In this document: positions 7,249 to 15,544 of the stretch, piece after piece
How the letters are laid out: each line of letters opens with the position of its first letter
Position numbering within the stretch: the first letter of the stretch is position 1
NCBI GenBank assembly: GCA_964531735.1
Contig: CAZHGD010000028.1
Location: 1 to 57,384 of the forward strand
Direction: 5' to 3'
Source of the DNA: CAZHGD01 sp964531735
GTDB lineage: Bacteria > Armatimonadota > UBA10988
DNA length: 57,384 nucleotides
The notes under the pieces: model-generated
Told to the model about the DNA's origin: nothing
Database searches by the model: none
Seen by the model: the letters and a program-made list of their open reading frames with translations, nothing else
Made by a program: the position numbers and the translations under genes

Positions 7249-8540
7249 AGACCGAACCGCTCATAGACCGCGTGCAGGTGCTTCAGCGGCCGGTTCGGGT
7301 CGAAGCAGGCATCCAACTGCTGTGGCGTGAGCTGTCGCTTGACCAAGGGATCCTGGTCCAGCAACTGGCGGTACGGCACCCGCTCGTTCCAGGCTTGCAG
7401 GGCGTACTTCTGCGCGATCTCGTAGGCGTCGTCGTAGCTCATGCCGCTCTCGCTCAACGCCAGGCGGACTTGCTGCGAGTAGATGACGCCCATGGTCAGG
7501 TCGAGATTGCGCTGGATGTTCTCCTTGTGGACCTGCAGGCCGCGGACAATGCCCAGGAAGCGGTGGAGCATCCAGTCGACCGCCAGGAAGACATCCGGCA
7601 GGACCACGCGCTCCACGCTGGAGTTGGCCAGGTCGCGCTCATGCCAGGTCACCAGGTTCTCCAGCGCCGGAATCAGGTTGCCGCGCACCACCCGGGCCAG
7701 GCCGGAGACCGTCTCACAACGCCACGGGTTGCGCTTGTGCGGCATGGCCGACGAGCCGCGCTGACCTTTCTTGAACGGTTCGGAGACCTCCAGCAGTTCG
7801 GTGCGCTGCAGGTTGCGCACCTCGGTGGCCATGCGCTCCAACTGGCCCGCCAGCAGACCCATGTCGCAGACCGCCTCGGCATGGATGTCGCGTGAGATGA
7901 CCTGGGTCGCGATGGTGGCCGGGCGCAGGCCCAGGCGCATGCAGACCAGCCGTTCCACGCGCGGATCGACGTTGGCATAGGTGCCCACCGCACCCGAGAC
8001 CTTGCCCACCTTGACGCGCTCGATGGAGTGGTCGATGCGCTCCAGGCTGCGGTCGAGGTCGTCCAGCCAGACGCAGAGCTTGAAGGCCAAGGTGACCGGC
8101 TCGGCGTGCACGCCGTGCGTACGGCCGATCATGATGGTGCCTTTGTGCTCACGCGCGCGCTCGAAAATGGCGTGGCGCAGGCTCTCGACGCCCTCGCGAA
8201 CCAGCTCCAGCGCCTTGGTCAGCCGCAGCGCCAGCGCCGTGTCTTCCACATCGTAGGAGGTGATGCCGAAATGGAAATGGCGACCTTCGTCACCCATCTG
8301 CTCAGTGATACTCTTCACGAAGGCGATCAGGTCGTGGTCGACCACGGCCTCGATCTCTTTGATGCGGCCGACGTCGATGGCCAGGTCGGCCCGCTCGATC
8401 TTCTCGTAGTCCTCGCGTGGCACCTGACCGAGTTCGGCCCAGGCGGCGCAGATCGCGATCTCGACTTCCAGCCACGAACGGAACTTGGCCTCATCGGTCC
8501 AGATGCACGCCATCTCGGGACGGCTGTATCGCTCAATCAC
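7245..8540 (-). CDS. purB: Adenylosuccinate lyase
   Basis: PurB catalyses two fumarate-releasing steps of purine synthesis (SAICAR to AICAR, and adenylosuccinate to AMP). The 431-residue protein closely follows the Bacillus-type enzyme: I-E-R-Y-S-R-P-E-M at the N-terminus, G-R-T-H-G-V-H-A-E-P (residues about 138-147) and the lyase signature S-S-A-M-P-H-K-R-N-P with the mobile catalytic serine loop. The frame is open further upstream, but the GTG at 8540 is chosen because it gives the canonical N-terminus, follows GAGGAGG by about six bases, and overlaps the gmd stop in a GTGA. The pair is therefore probably translationally coupled. The 3' end converges on the unknown gene, the two stops sharing CTAG at 7245-7248. 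Confidence 0.97.
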   Translation of the reverse strand: MIERYSRPEMACIWTDEAKFRSWLEVEIAICAAWAELGQVPREDYEKIERADLAIDVGRIKEIEAVVDHDLIAFVKSITEQMGDEGRHFHFGITSYDVEDTALALRLTKALELVREGVESLRHAIFERAREHKGTIMIGRTHGVHAEPVTLAFKLCVWLDDLDRSLERIDHSIERVKVGKVSGAVGTYANVDPRVERLVCMRLGLRPATIATQVISRDIHAEAVCDMGLLAGQLERMATEVRNLQRTELLEVSEPFKKGQRGSSAMPHKRNPWRCETVSGLARVVRGNLIPALENLVTWHERDLANSSVERVVLPDVFLAVDWMLHRFLGIVRGLQVHKENIQRNLDLTMGVIYSQQVRLALSESGMSYDDAYEIAQKYALQAWNERVPYRQLLDQDPLVKRQLTPQQLDACFDPNRPLKHLHAVYERFGL

Positions 8541-9559
8541 CCTCGGCCTCCTCGCAGACGGTCCCAGTCCGACTTGACCATCATCTCCACCAGGTGCTCC
8601 ACGTCGGTGCGCGGCGCCCAACCCAACCACTGCCGCGCCTTGGCCGGGTTGGAGAGCAACAGGTTCACCTCGGCCGGCCGGAAGAACTGGGCGTCGACGC
8701 GCACCACCACCTTACCACTGGCGCGGTCGATGCCGACTTCCTCGGCGCCCTCGCCCGACCAGTCGAGCTCGACGCCCAGGGCGGCGAACGTCAACTCGAT
8801 AAACGTGCGCACCGTGTGCGCCGTGCCCGTGCCGACCACGAAGTCCTCAGGCTGATCCTGCTGCAGCATCAACCACATCGCCTGCACGTAGTCGCCGGCG
8901 TAGCCCCAGTCACGCCGGGCGTCCAGGTTGCCGAGGTGCAGCTCGTCGGCCAAGCCGAGCTTGACCCGAGCCGCGCCGTCGGTGATCTTGCGCGTCACGA
9001 ACTCCAGGCCGCGGCGCGGCGACTCGTGGTTGAACAGGATGCCGCTGCACGCGAACAGCCCGTAGCTCTCGCGGTAGTTGACCGTCGCGTAGTGCCCATA
9101 GACCTTGGCCACGCCATAGGGGCTACGCGGATAGAACGGCGTCTCCTCGGTCTGCGGCGTCTCGCGCACATGGCCGAACATCTCGCTCGAACTCGCCTGA
9201 TAGAACCGGGCCGCCGGCGCCGCCAGCCGGACCGCCTCAAGCACGCGCGTCACACCCAGCGCGGTGAACTCGCCGGTCAGCACCGGCTGGTTCCACGAGG
9301 TCTGCACGAACGATTGCGCCGCCAGGTTGTAGACCTCGTCCGGCTGCGCTTGCCGGACGGCGTCGATCAGCGAGTTCTGGTCGAGCAGGTCGCCCGGCAG
9401 GAGCACCAGGCGCGGCTGGATGTGCTCGATGCGCGCGAAGTTCAGCGTGCTGCTGCGCCGCACCAGGCCAGCCACCTCGTAGCCCTTGTCCAGCAGCAGT
9501 TCGGCCAGGTAGCTGCCGTCCTGTCCCGTGATGCCCGTAATCAGCGCTCGCTTCGCCAT
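8537..9559 (-). CDS. gmd: GDP-mannose 4,6-dehydratase
   Basis: This short-chain dehydrogenase converts GDP-D-mannose to GDP-4-keto-6-deoxymannose, the precursor of GDP-fucose, GDP-rhamnose and perosamine for surface polysaccharides. The 340-residue protein has the NADP-binding motif G-I-T-G-Q-D-G-S-Y-L near residue 8, the catalytic S-S-S-E-M-F-G, and Y-x-x-x-K in P-Y-G-V-A-K-V-Y. The gmd-specific segment W-G-Y-A-G-D-Y-V-x-A-M-W is also present. The ATG at 9559 is used; a TTG nine bases upstream is also open. No fucose synthase or rhamnose reductase lies beside it, so the final sugar cannot be read here. A TATACT -10 element (9629-9634, minus strand) lies about 70 bases upstream. Confidence 0.95.
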   Translation of the reverse strand: MAKRALITGITGQDGSYLAELLLDKGYEVAGLVRRSSTLNFARIEHIQPRLVLLPGDLLDQNSLIDAVRQAQPDEVYNLAAQSFVQTSWNQPVLTGEFTALGVTRVLEAVRLAAPAARFYQASSSEMFGHVRETPQTEETPFYPRSPYGVAKVYGHYATVNYRESYGLFACSGILFNHESPRRGLEFVTRKITDGAARVKLGLADELHLGNLDARRDWGYAGDYVQAMWLMLQQDQPEDFVVGTGTAHTVRTFIELTFAALGVELDWSGEGAEEVGIDRASGKVVVRVDAQFFRPAEVNLLLSNPAKARQWLGWAPRTDVEHLVEMMVKSDWDRLRGGRG

Positions 9560-9628
9560 GGTCGCCAACTTTCGCTACCCCACACGCGCCAGTCCGCCGC
9601 CACCGAGCCAGCGGCGCCGGTACCCGAC

Positions 9629-9634
9629 AGTATA
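9629..9634 (-). promoter_or_regulatory. Putative -10 element for gmd-purB
   Basis: Read on the minus strand the hexamer is TATACT in the context GCTATACTG, five of six matches to TATAAT, about 70 bases before the gmd ATG. The same nine-base context recurs before the fmdB-like gene at 40318. No convincing -35 element is visible 16-18 bases upstream. Confidence 0.45.
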
Positions 9635-9730
9635 GCCGCTTCCGGTCCAGATTGGGGACCGCGGTCACCACCGTGGAGCCCGCGATTCGGCGCCGGCCGC
9701 ACCGGCCGCGCCAACCGGCCAGTCCGGCCG

Positions 9731-11662
9731 CTAGCTGATCTCGCCGGGCCAGAAATCGTACGGGTGGAAGTGCCAGGCCATGCCGACGAAGTTCCACAGG
9801 CTGCCCAGCACGAAGTCACCCAAGGTCAGGCCCAGGAAGAACGGGATCCAGCGCCGGTAGAGCGGCAGGCCGCCGGTCTTCAGCATGGTCCACTTGACCA
9901 GGCTGGCGATGATCAGCGGCAGCCACAACTGCTCCAGGCCCCAACTCGACGAGATGGCATAGGCCAACGGGTGCAGCGGCCAGCCGATGAACCGGACCCG
10001 GGCCGCGCCGAGCGCCAGCGCCATGCCAAAGCCGCCGCACATCGCCGTCCAGGAGGAGGGGTCAGGCCGCCGCGGCGTTTGGAGCCAACTCGCGAGCTGG
10101 TTGAAGCACTCGTGCCCGAAGGCGGTGCCCCACTGGTTGACGTTGCCCGACTCCGCGCCCAACTGGTAGTAATAGTGCGGGATGACCAGGAACACCAGCC
10201 ACGGGGCCACCACCGCTGCCACCACGATGGCCACGGTGAGCGAGCGCGCCGAACTGCGCGTCTCCTCGGCCATCTTGTAGCCCTCCAACTGGTGCGGCAT
10301 CGGATGGCTGGCGTAGACGCGGTTGAACCAGTAGAACGTCTGGAAGCCGACCAGTGTGTTCGGGTTGAACGACTGCGGCGAGAACAGCCGCGTGAAGGTC
10401 TCACGCGGGTTCATGCGGTGCATGTCGTGCGTCGGGAAGCCCAGTTCGGCGCGGATCCGGGTGATCATCGTGGCGAGCGCGAAGTAGACCAGGAAGAAGG
10501 CGCCGGCGACGCCCCATCCCAGGCCGACTTTGGTGCCGAACCACGCCAGGTAGGCGAAGCCGGCCGCCACCCCCCACACCGCCCACCGGTGCACGCGGTC
10601 CTCCGGCTCGACCGGCCGGCGCCACATGGTCAGGCCGGTCTGCAATGCGCGGCCGAAGTGCTCACGGCCGACCCACAGACCCATGACCAGGATCGCCACA
10701 TAGGCCCCGAACGACTGGTCGTCGGCCCAGGGAAAGCCGCCCGACCGCCGCCAACCGAACTGCTCGCCGACCACAGTCTGGCCCAGGAACAGGAAGTGGA
10801 ACAACCAGCACGAGACGCTCAGGTCGAGCGGTATCACGAACCCGATGCCGATGGCCCAGGGGTAGACCGCCCAGCGCATGCCGCGCAGCACCGTCCACGG
10901 CCGCGCGGGGAACCAGGAGGCCATCGAGTGCCGCCCCACCGGCACATCCGGCACCGCCGGCAGCAACTTGTGCAAGCCGGCCACCAAGGACAGCGCCGCC
11001 GCCACGGCAAAGCCCGCCCACATCATCCGCAGGGCATACAGCTCAGCCGGCCGCTGAACGATGGCCAGGGGCAGTTGCAGGACCGGATAGCTCAAGCGCT
11101 CCTGCTCGATCCAGCGGCGCCGCAGGATCAGGTTGATGCACAGCATGGTCAGCAGCAGCACGCTGGTGAAGCTGCTCCACACCGCCGCCGGCTTGATCCA
11201 GCCGCGGTAGTGCGCCCAGACGCCGTAGGTGCTGTTGCCGAGGTAGTAGTCCTTGTAGATCGCCGGATCGCTGATCATCGCCCAGGCCGGCAAGCGCTCG
11301 ACGAACAGCGCGGCCCACTTGTTCTCCGGCGTCGCGTAGCGCCAGGGATGCGCCAGCAGCGTGATCAGGATCTCCATCATGTTGTGGCTGGCCAGAGCGC
11401 CCTGCAGCGACAGCATGACGTAGATGATGATCAGCTCACCGGACGACAGCGCCAGGCGTGGCGCCCAGCGTCGCAGGCCAAGATTCAGCAGCGAGAGAGC
11501 GAACAGCACTGCCACCACGTTGTAGAACGGCGCGGCGTAGGTGGCGAAGCAATAGAACACCACCTCGCTGTGGAAGTTCCACGCGACGATCAGCGGCATC
11601 AACAGCAAACCGAGGACGACCGCTCGCAGAGTCATCCACCGCGGCGGACGATGATCAGCCAC
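9731..11662 (-). CDS. Large DUF6785/DUF6784-type polytopic membrane protein, probable transporter
   Basis: A 643-residue protein with about a dozen or more hydrophobic segments, such as L-L-L-M-P-L-I-V near the N-terminus, L-S-S-G-E-L-I-I-I-Y-V-M, and the conserved cytosolic-looking R-A-E-L-G-F-P-T-H-D-M-H and N-V-N-Q-W-G-T-A-F. These agree with the DUF6785/6784 family, which is distantly similar to oligopeptide (OPT) transporters and common in Armatimonadota, Planctomycetota and Lentisphaerota. The substrate is unknown. The frame is open to 11749, but GTG 11662 has CAGGAG nine bases upstream; ATG 11635 is an alternative. It is divergent from the catabolic operon at 11777, with a 114-base shared intergenic region, so uptake of that operon's substrate is plausible but unproven. 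Confidence 0.8.
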   Translation of the reverse strand: MADHRPPRWMTLRAVVLGLLLMPLIVAWNFHSEVVFYCFATYAAPFYNVVAVLFALSLLNLGLRRWAPRLALSSGELIIIYVMLSLQGALASHNMMEILITLLAHPWRYATPENKWAALFVERLPAWAMISDPAIYKDYYLGNSTYGVWAHYRGWIKPAAVWSSFTSVLLLTMLCINLILRRRWIEQERLSYPVLQLPLAIVQRPAELYALRMMWAGFAVAAALSLVAGLHKLLPAVPDVPVGRHSMASWFPARPWTVLRGMRWAVYPWAIGIGFVIPLDLSVSCWLFHFLFLGQTVVGEQFGWRRSGGFPWADDQSFGAYVAILVMGLWVGREHFGRALQTGLTMWRRPVEPEDRVHRWAVWGVAAGFAYLAWFGTKVGLGWGVAGAFFLVYFALATMITRIRAELGFPTHDMHRMNPRETFTRLFSPQSFNPNTLVGFQTFYWFNRVYASHPMPHQLEGYKMAEETRSSARSLTVAIVVAAVVAPWLVFLVIPHYYYQLGAESGNVNQWGTAFGHECFNQLASWLQTPRRPDPSSWTAMCGGFGMALALGAARVRFIGWPLHPLAYAISSSWGLEQLWLPLIIASLVKWTMLKTGGLPLYRRWIPFFLGLTLGDFVLGSLWNFVGMAWHFHPYDFWPGEIS

Positions 11663-11726
11663 CGAACAGCACTCCTGGAAGCCCCTAGCGTACCATAGGC
11701 CCAACCGACGGCCAACCCGCTCCGCC

Positions 11727-11741
11727 TGGCACGTATGTTGA
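11727..11741 (+). promoter_or_regulatory. Sigma-54-like (-24/-12) element before the catabolic operon
   Basis: TGGCACG, four bases, then TTGA matches the sigma-54 consensus TGGCACG-N4-TTGC except for the last base; that base belongs to the important -12 GC, which weakens the case. It lies 36 bases before the aldo/keto reductase ATG. TGGCAC is frequent by chance in GC-rich DNA, and no enhancer-binding activator is encoded nearby. Confidence 0.27.
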
Positions 11742-11776
11742 AGACTCAAGCCGATGGGTTGGTCTGGGAGATAGCG

Positions 11777-12892
11777 ATGGAGTACCGCGACTTTGGCCGG
11801 ACCGGCCTCCGCATCTCACGGCTTGGGTTTGGCGCCATGCGACTGCCCATGGTCGAGGTGAACGGCCAGCGGGTGGTCGATGACGAACGCTCAATCGCCA
11901 TGATTCACCGCGCCTTCGAGCTCGGCGTCAACTACCTCGACACGGCGTTCTTCTACTGCGATGGGCTGAGCGAGATCACCGTCGGCAAGGCCCTCAAGGG
12001 CTGGCGCGACCGCGTGACGCTATCCACCAAGTACCCGGTGCGCCGCGAGGTGCCCTACCGCGAGGCCCTCGAGAAGCAGCTCCAGAAGCTCGACACCGAC
12101 CACATCGACTGCTATCACTTCCATGGCATCGGGACCTGGTTCCTGGAGCACGAGCAGCGCGATGAGATGATCGCCGAGGCCGTGCGCGCCAAGGACGAAG
12201 GGCTGATCCGCCACATCTCCTTTTCGTTCCACGACCAACCCGAGGTGATGGCGAGCATCATCGATCTCGGCGTGTTCTCGTCGGTGCTCTGCCAGTACAA
12301 CCTGCTGGACCGGGCCAACGAGCCGGCGCTGGCGGACGCCAAGGCCCGCGGACTGGGCACCGTGGTGATGGGTCCGGTCGGCGGCGGGCGCATCGCCGGA
12401 CTGCCGCCCGACGTGGCGTCGCAGGTTGGCGTCACCGTGCGGAGCAGCGCCGAGCTGGCCCTGCGGTTCGTGCTGGCCAATCCGAACGTCGATTGCGCGC
12501 TGTCCGGCATGAACGAGTTGGCGCACGTCGAAGAGAACGCGGTCACGGCCAGCAACCCGGCGCCGCTCAGCGCCGACGAGGTGGCCGCGGTGAACGCCGC
12601 GATGGCCGAGAACCGGCGCCTGGCCGACCTCTACTGCACCGGCTGCAACTACTGCGTGCCGCATTGCCCGCAGGAGGTCAACATCCCGCGCATCTTCCAG
12701 GCCATGAACTGGCACCGGGTCTACGGCCTGACCGCCTACGCCCAGCGGCACTACGACGCCATTGGCCAGGGCAATGTGACCGGCCGCAAGGCCGATGCCT
12801 GCGAGGAGTGCGGGCAGTGCGAGGAGCATTGCCCGCAGCATGTCGAGATCCGCCGGCAGCTCGCCGAATGCCGCGAGCAGTTCGGCCCGTAG
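11777..12892 (+). CDS. Aldo/keto reductase with C-terminal double [4Fe-4S] motif
   Basis: A 371-residue two-part protein. Residues 1-270 form the NADP-dependent aldo/keto reductase barrel, with opening Y-R-x-F-G-R-T-G-L-x-I-S-x-L-G-F-G, catalytic Asp55, Tyr60 and Lys85, and H-F-H-G in place of the usual histidine segment. The C-terminus holds two ferredoxin-like clusters, C-x2-C-x2-C-x3-C-P at Cys287/290/293/297 and at Cys342/345/348/352. This layout is known in a widespread but poorly characterised reductase family. GGGAG precedes ATG 11777 by seven bases; the frame extends upstream to 11735 without family similarity. It leads a cluster with sulfatase, enolase-type dehydratase and RraA-like aldolase, so a sugar or sugar-acid carbonyl is the likely substrate (inference). 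Confidence 0.9.
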   Translation: MEYRDFGRTGLRISRLGFGAMRLPMVEVNGQRVVDDERSIAMIHRAFELGVNYLDTAFFYCDGLSEITVGKALKGWRDRVTLSTKYPVRREVPYREALEKQLQKLDTDHIDCYHFHGIGTWFLEHEQRDEMIAEAVRAKDEGLIRHISFSFHDQPEVMASIIDLGVFSSVLCQYNLLDRANEPALADAKARGLGTVVMGPVGGGRIAGLPPDVASQVGVTVRSSAELALRFVLANPNVDCALSGMNELAHVEENAVTASNPAPLSADEVAAVNAAMAENRRLADLYCTGCNYCVPHCPQEVNIPRIFQAMNWHRVYGLTAYAQRHYDAIGQGNVTGRKADACEECGQCEEHCPQHVEIRRQLAECREQFGP

Positions 12893-12916
12893 ACGCAGAG
12901 CGGGAGGTCAGCGAGC

Positions 12917-14344
12917 ATGGCTGTGTCACGACCGAACCTGCTGGTCATCATGTCCGATGATCAGGGTCCCTGGGCGCTCGGCTGCGCCGGCAATCCCGAG
13001 ATCCGCACGCCGCACCTGGACCGACTGGCCGCCGAGGGACTGCGGTTCACGAACTTCCACTGCGCCTCGCCGGTGTGCTCGCCGGCCCGAGCGTCGTTCC
13101 TCACCGGCTGCATGCCGTCGGTCCATGGCATCCAGGACTGGCTGCGGTCGGGCAACATCACGGTGGCAGACGGGGTCACCTGGTCGGGCGCCGACCGGCC
13201 GATCGACTACCTGCGCGGCCTGACCGGCTACACCCGGGTGCTGGCCGACGGCGGCTACCAGTGCGGGCTGTCGGGCAAGTGGCACCTGGGCGACAGCGCG
13301 CGGCCGCAGCAAGGCTACCAGTGGTGGTACGCCTATGCCCTGGGCGGCGACAACTACCACAACTGGCTCGCGTTCGACAACAGCCCTGACCTGGTGCGGC
13401 ACCCGGAGTACATCACCGACTACTACACCGACCGGGCGCTCGACTTCCTCGCGGCGTATGGCGGCGGCGCGCAGCCCTGGTGCCTCAGTGTCAACTACAC
13501 CGCGCCGCATTCGCCCTGGGGCCGCGAGCAGCACCCGACCGAGGTCTACGACTCGTACGCCGATTGCCCGTTCGACTCCGTGCCTTGCGAACCGCCGCAC
13601 CCCTGGGGCGGGTGGCACGTGACGGCCGATGCGCGCCAGGCCACGCTGCAAGGCTACTTCGCGGCGGTCACCGCCATGGACACCCAGATCGGCCGGCTCC
13701 TCGATCACCTGGACCGCACCGGCCAGCGCGAGCGGACGCTGGTAGTGTTCACCTCGGACAACGGCATGAGCATGGGCCACCACGGCATCTGCGGCAAGGG
13801 CAACGGCACCTTCCCGTTCAACATGTACGATTCCGCGGTGAAGGTGCCGTTCCTTGCCTCACAGCCTGGGACGGTGCCCGCTGGCCGGGTCTGTGACGGG
13901 CTGCACAGCCACTACGACTGGTTCCCGACGGTCCTGGAGTACGTGGGCCTGGAGTCGCCGCCGCCGGGGCGGCGGCCCGGTCGTAGCTTCGCCGCGCAGT
14001 TGGCTGGTCAGGACGATGCCGGCCATGAAGCCGTGGTCGTCTGCGACGAGTATGGGCCGGTGCGGATGATTCGCGACCGCCGCTGGAAGTACGTCCATCG
14101 CTATCCGTACGGACCGCACGAGCTGTACGACCTGGCCGCCGATCCCGATGAGCGGCAGAATCTGGTCGCCCGGCCCGAACACCAGCCGGAACTGGAGAGG
14201 CTTCGCGCTGGTCTCGGCGAATGGTTCGACCGTTACGCTGATCCGGCGCTAGACGGCGCGCGCGAAGGTGTCACCGGGCTCGGGCAAATTGACGAGGCCG
14301 GCCTCCGCGGACAGGGCCGCCTGGCGTGGTGGCCACGGCCCTGA
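12917..14344 (+). CDS. Type I (formylglycine) sulfatase, apparently cytoplasmic
   Basis: A 475-residue arylsulfatase-family hydrolase. It has R-P-N-L-L-V-I-M-S-D-D (metal aspartates 14 and 15), the activation motif C54-S-P-A-R58 whose cysteine is converted to formylglycine, S-G-K-W-H-L-G, and S-D-N-G later in the chain, so the active site looks complete. Unusually for sulfatases that attack extracellular polymers, no signal peptide precedes the catalytic start: the sequence goes directly from M-A-V-S into R-P-N. It would act on an imported sulfated sugar or small sulfate ester. GGAGG lies about ten bases before the ATG. The neighbours (reductase, dehydratase, aldolase) suggest a sulfated carbohydrate monomer. 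No radical SAM maturase or genuine FGE is present in this window. Confidence 0.94.
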   Translation: MAVSRPNLLVIMSDDQGPWALGCAGNPEIRTPHLDRLAAEGLRFTNFHCASPVCSPARASFLTGCMPSVHGIQDWLRSGNITVADGVTWSGADRPIDYLRGLTGYTRVLADGGYQCGLSGKWHLGDSARPQQGYQWWYAYALGGDNYHNWLAFDNSPDLVRHPEYITDYYTDRALDFLAAYGGGAQPWCLSVNYTAPHSPWGREQHPTEVYDSYADCPFDSVPCEPPHPWGGWHVTADARQATLQGYFAAVTAMDTQIGRLLDHLDRTGQRERTLVVFTSDNGMSMGHHGICGKGNGTFPFNMYDSAVKVPFLASQPGTVPAGRVCDGLHSHYDWFPTVLEYVGLESPPPGRRPGRSFAAQLAGQDDAGHEAVVVCDEYGPVRMIRDRRWKYVHRYPYGPHELYDLAADPDERQNLVARPEHQPELERLRAGLGEWFDRYADPALDGAREGVTGLGQIDEAGLRGQGRLAWWPRP

Positions 14345-14390
14345 CCGCGGCCGACCGGCGCACCGGACGGCGGACGCGGGAGTTGGACCG

Positions 14391-15536
14391 ATGCGGATCG
14401 CCGCTGTAGAGACGTTGTGCCTGTCGCGCTTGCACGAGCCGGAGCGGCAGTGGGTCACCGCCACCATGCGCATCATCAAGGCCGATGCGGCCCTGGTGCG
14501 CATTGTCACCGACACCGGCCTGGTCGGCATCGGCGAAGCCAGTCCGTATGGCTGGCCGCTCCAGATCCGCTCCTGGGTGGAGTGGTTGACGCCGGAACTG
14601 CTGGGGCAGGAGCCCGCCCGGCCGGACCTGGCCCCGCGCCCCAACGGCCGCAACTGGGCCCATGACGCGGCCGCCGCGGCCATCGACGTGGCCCTCTGGG
14701 ACCTGCGGGCCCAGAGCGAAGGGCGCCGCGTGTGCCAACTGCTGGCGACCGATCCCGCTGACGGCGTCCGGCTCTACGCGTCCAGCGGCTGCCGCTACGA
14801 CTGGCGCCACAATCCGGAGCAACTGGTCGGCGAAGTGCGCCAGGCCATCGCCGACGGGTTCACCGCCTACAAGTTCCGCATCGGCACCGACTGGACCTGG
14901 GACGGCGTCACGGTCGACCGCTTCCTGGGACTGGTGCGCGAGGTGGCCGCCGAGGTCAACGGCCGCATCGAGCTGATGCTCGACGGTAACAGCCGGCTGA
15001 CCGAGGAACAGGCCCTGGCCATCGCCCTCGAACTCGACCGACTCGGCTTCGTGTGGTTCGAGGAGCCGATTCCCGCGGCGCAGATCGACGGCTATCAGCG
15101 GCTCTGCCAGGCTGTCGGCATGGCCATCAGCGGCGGCGAGTGCTTCACCACGCTGGAGCAGTTCCGGCCGTACCTGGAGCGCCGGGCCTACGACATCGTC
15201 CAGCCGGACGTGGCGCTCTGCGGCCTGACCGAGGCGATGCGGATCGCCCGCATGGCCGACCGGTACGGCGTCGATGTCTGCCCGCATAGCTGGCACAACG
15301 GTCTGATGGCCGTGGAGAACGCGCACTTCGTGGCCGCCCTGCCCCGCCCCCGCGTGCTGGAACTGTGCCTTATCCAGGGCCCGCTGCAATGGGCCGTGCT
15401 GGCCCAGCCGCCCGACCTGACCGATGGCTGGCTGCATTTCACCGACCGGCCCGGCCTAGGCGTCGAGCTGGCCGAAGGGCTCGAGGCGCAGTTCCCGCAC
15501 GTCGAGGGCCACTACGCCCTGACGGTCCAGCGCTGA
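14391..15536 (+). CDS. Mandelate racemase/enolase-superfamily protein, likely sugar-acid dehydratase
   Basis: A 381-residue two-domain enolase-superfamily enzyme: N-terminal capping domain to about residue 120, then the (beta/alpha)7 barrel. The Mg2+ ligands are visible as Asp198 (M-L-D-G-N), Glu224 (W-F-E-E-P) and Glu250 (S-G-G-E). The general bases appear as K161-F-R163 in place of the K-x-K of mandelate racemase, and His299 in C-P-H-S-W-H-N-G. Such members usually dehydrate or epimerise sugar acids; the exact substrate cannot be read from sequence. The frame opens at 14268, but ATG 14391 gives the normal N-terminus and has a GGGAG upstream. It sits between the sulfatase (46 bases) and the RraA-like gene (8 bases). 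Confidence 0.9.
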   Translation: MRIAAVETLCLSRLHEPERQWVTATMRIIKADAALVRIVTDTGLVGIGEASPYGWPLQIRSWVEWLTPELLGQEPARPDLAPRPNGRNWAHDAAAAAIDVALWDLRAQSEGRRVCQLLATDPADGVRLYASSGCRYDWRHNPEQLVGEVRQAIADGFTAYKFRIGTDWTWDGVTVDRFLGLVREVAAEVNGRIELMLDGNSRLTEEQALAIALELDRLGFVWFEEPIPAAQIDGYQRLCQAVGMAISGGECFTTLEQFRPYLERRAYDIVQPDVALCGLTEAMRIARMADRYGVDVCPHSWHNGLMAVENAHFVAALPRPRVLELCLIQGPLQWAVLAQPPDLTDGWLHFTDRPGLGVELAEGLEAQFPHVEGHYALTVQR

Positions 15537-15544
15537 GGTGCACC

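Noticed and set aside
8417..11698. A 1093-codon open frame on the plus strand opposite gmd and the DUF6785 gene
   Set aside because: It is rich in Arg, Gln, His and Pro with no domain pattern and lies opposite two well-supported genes; long antisense frames are expected in GC-rich DNA with strong third-position bias.
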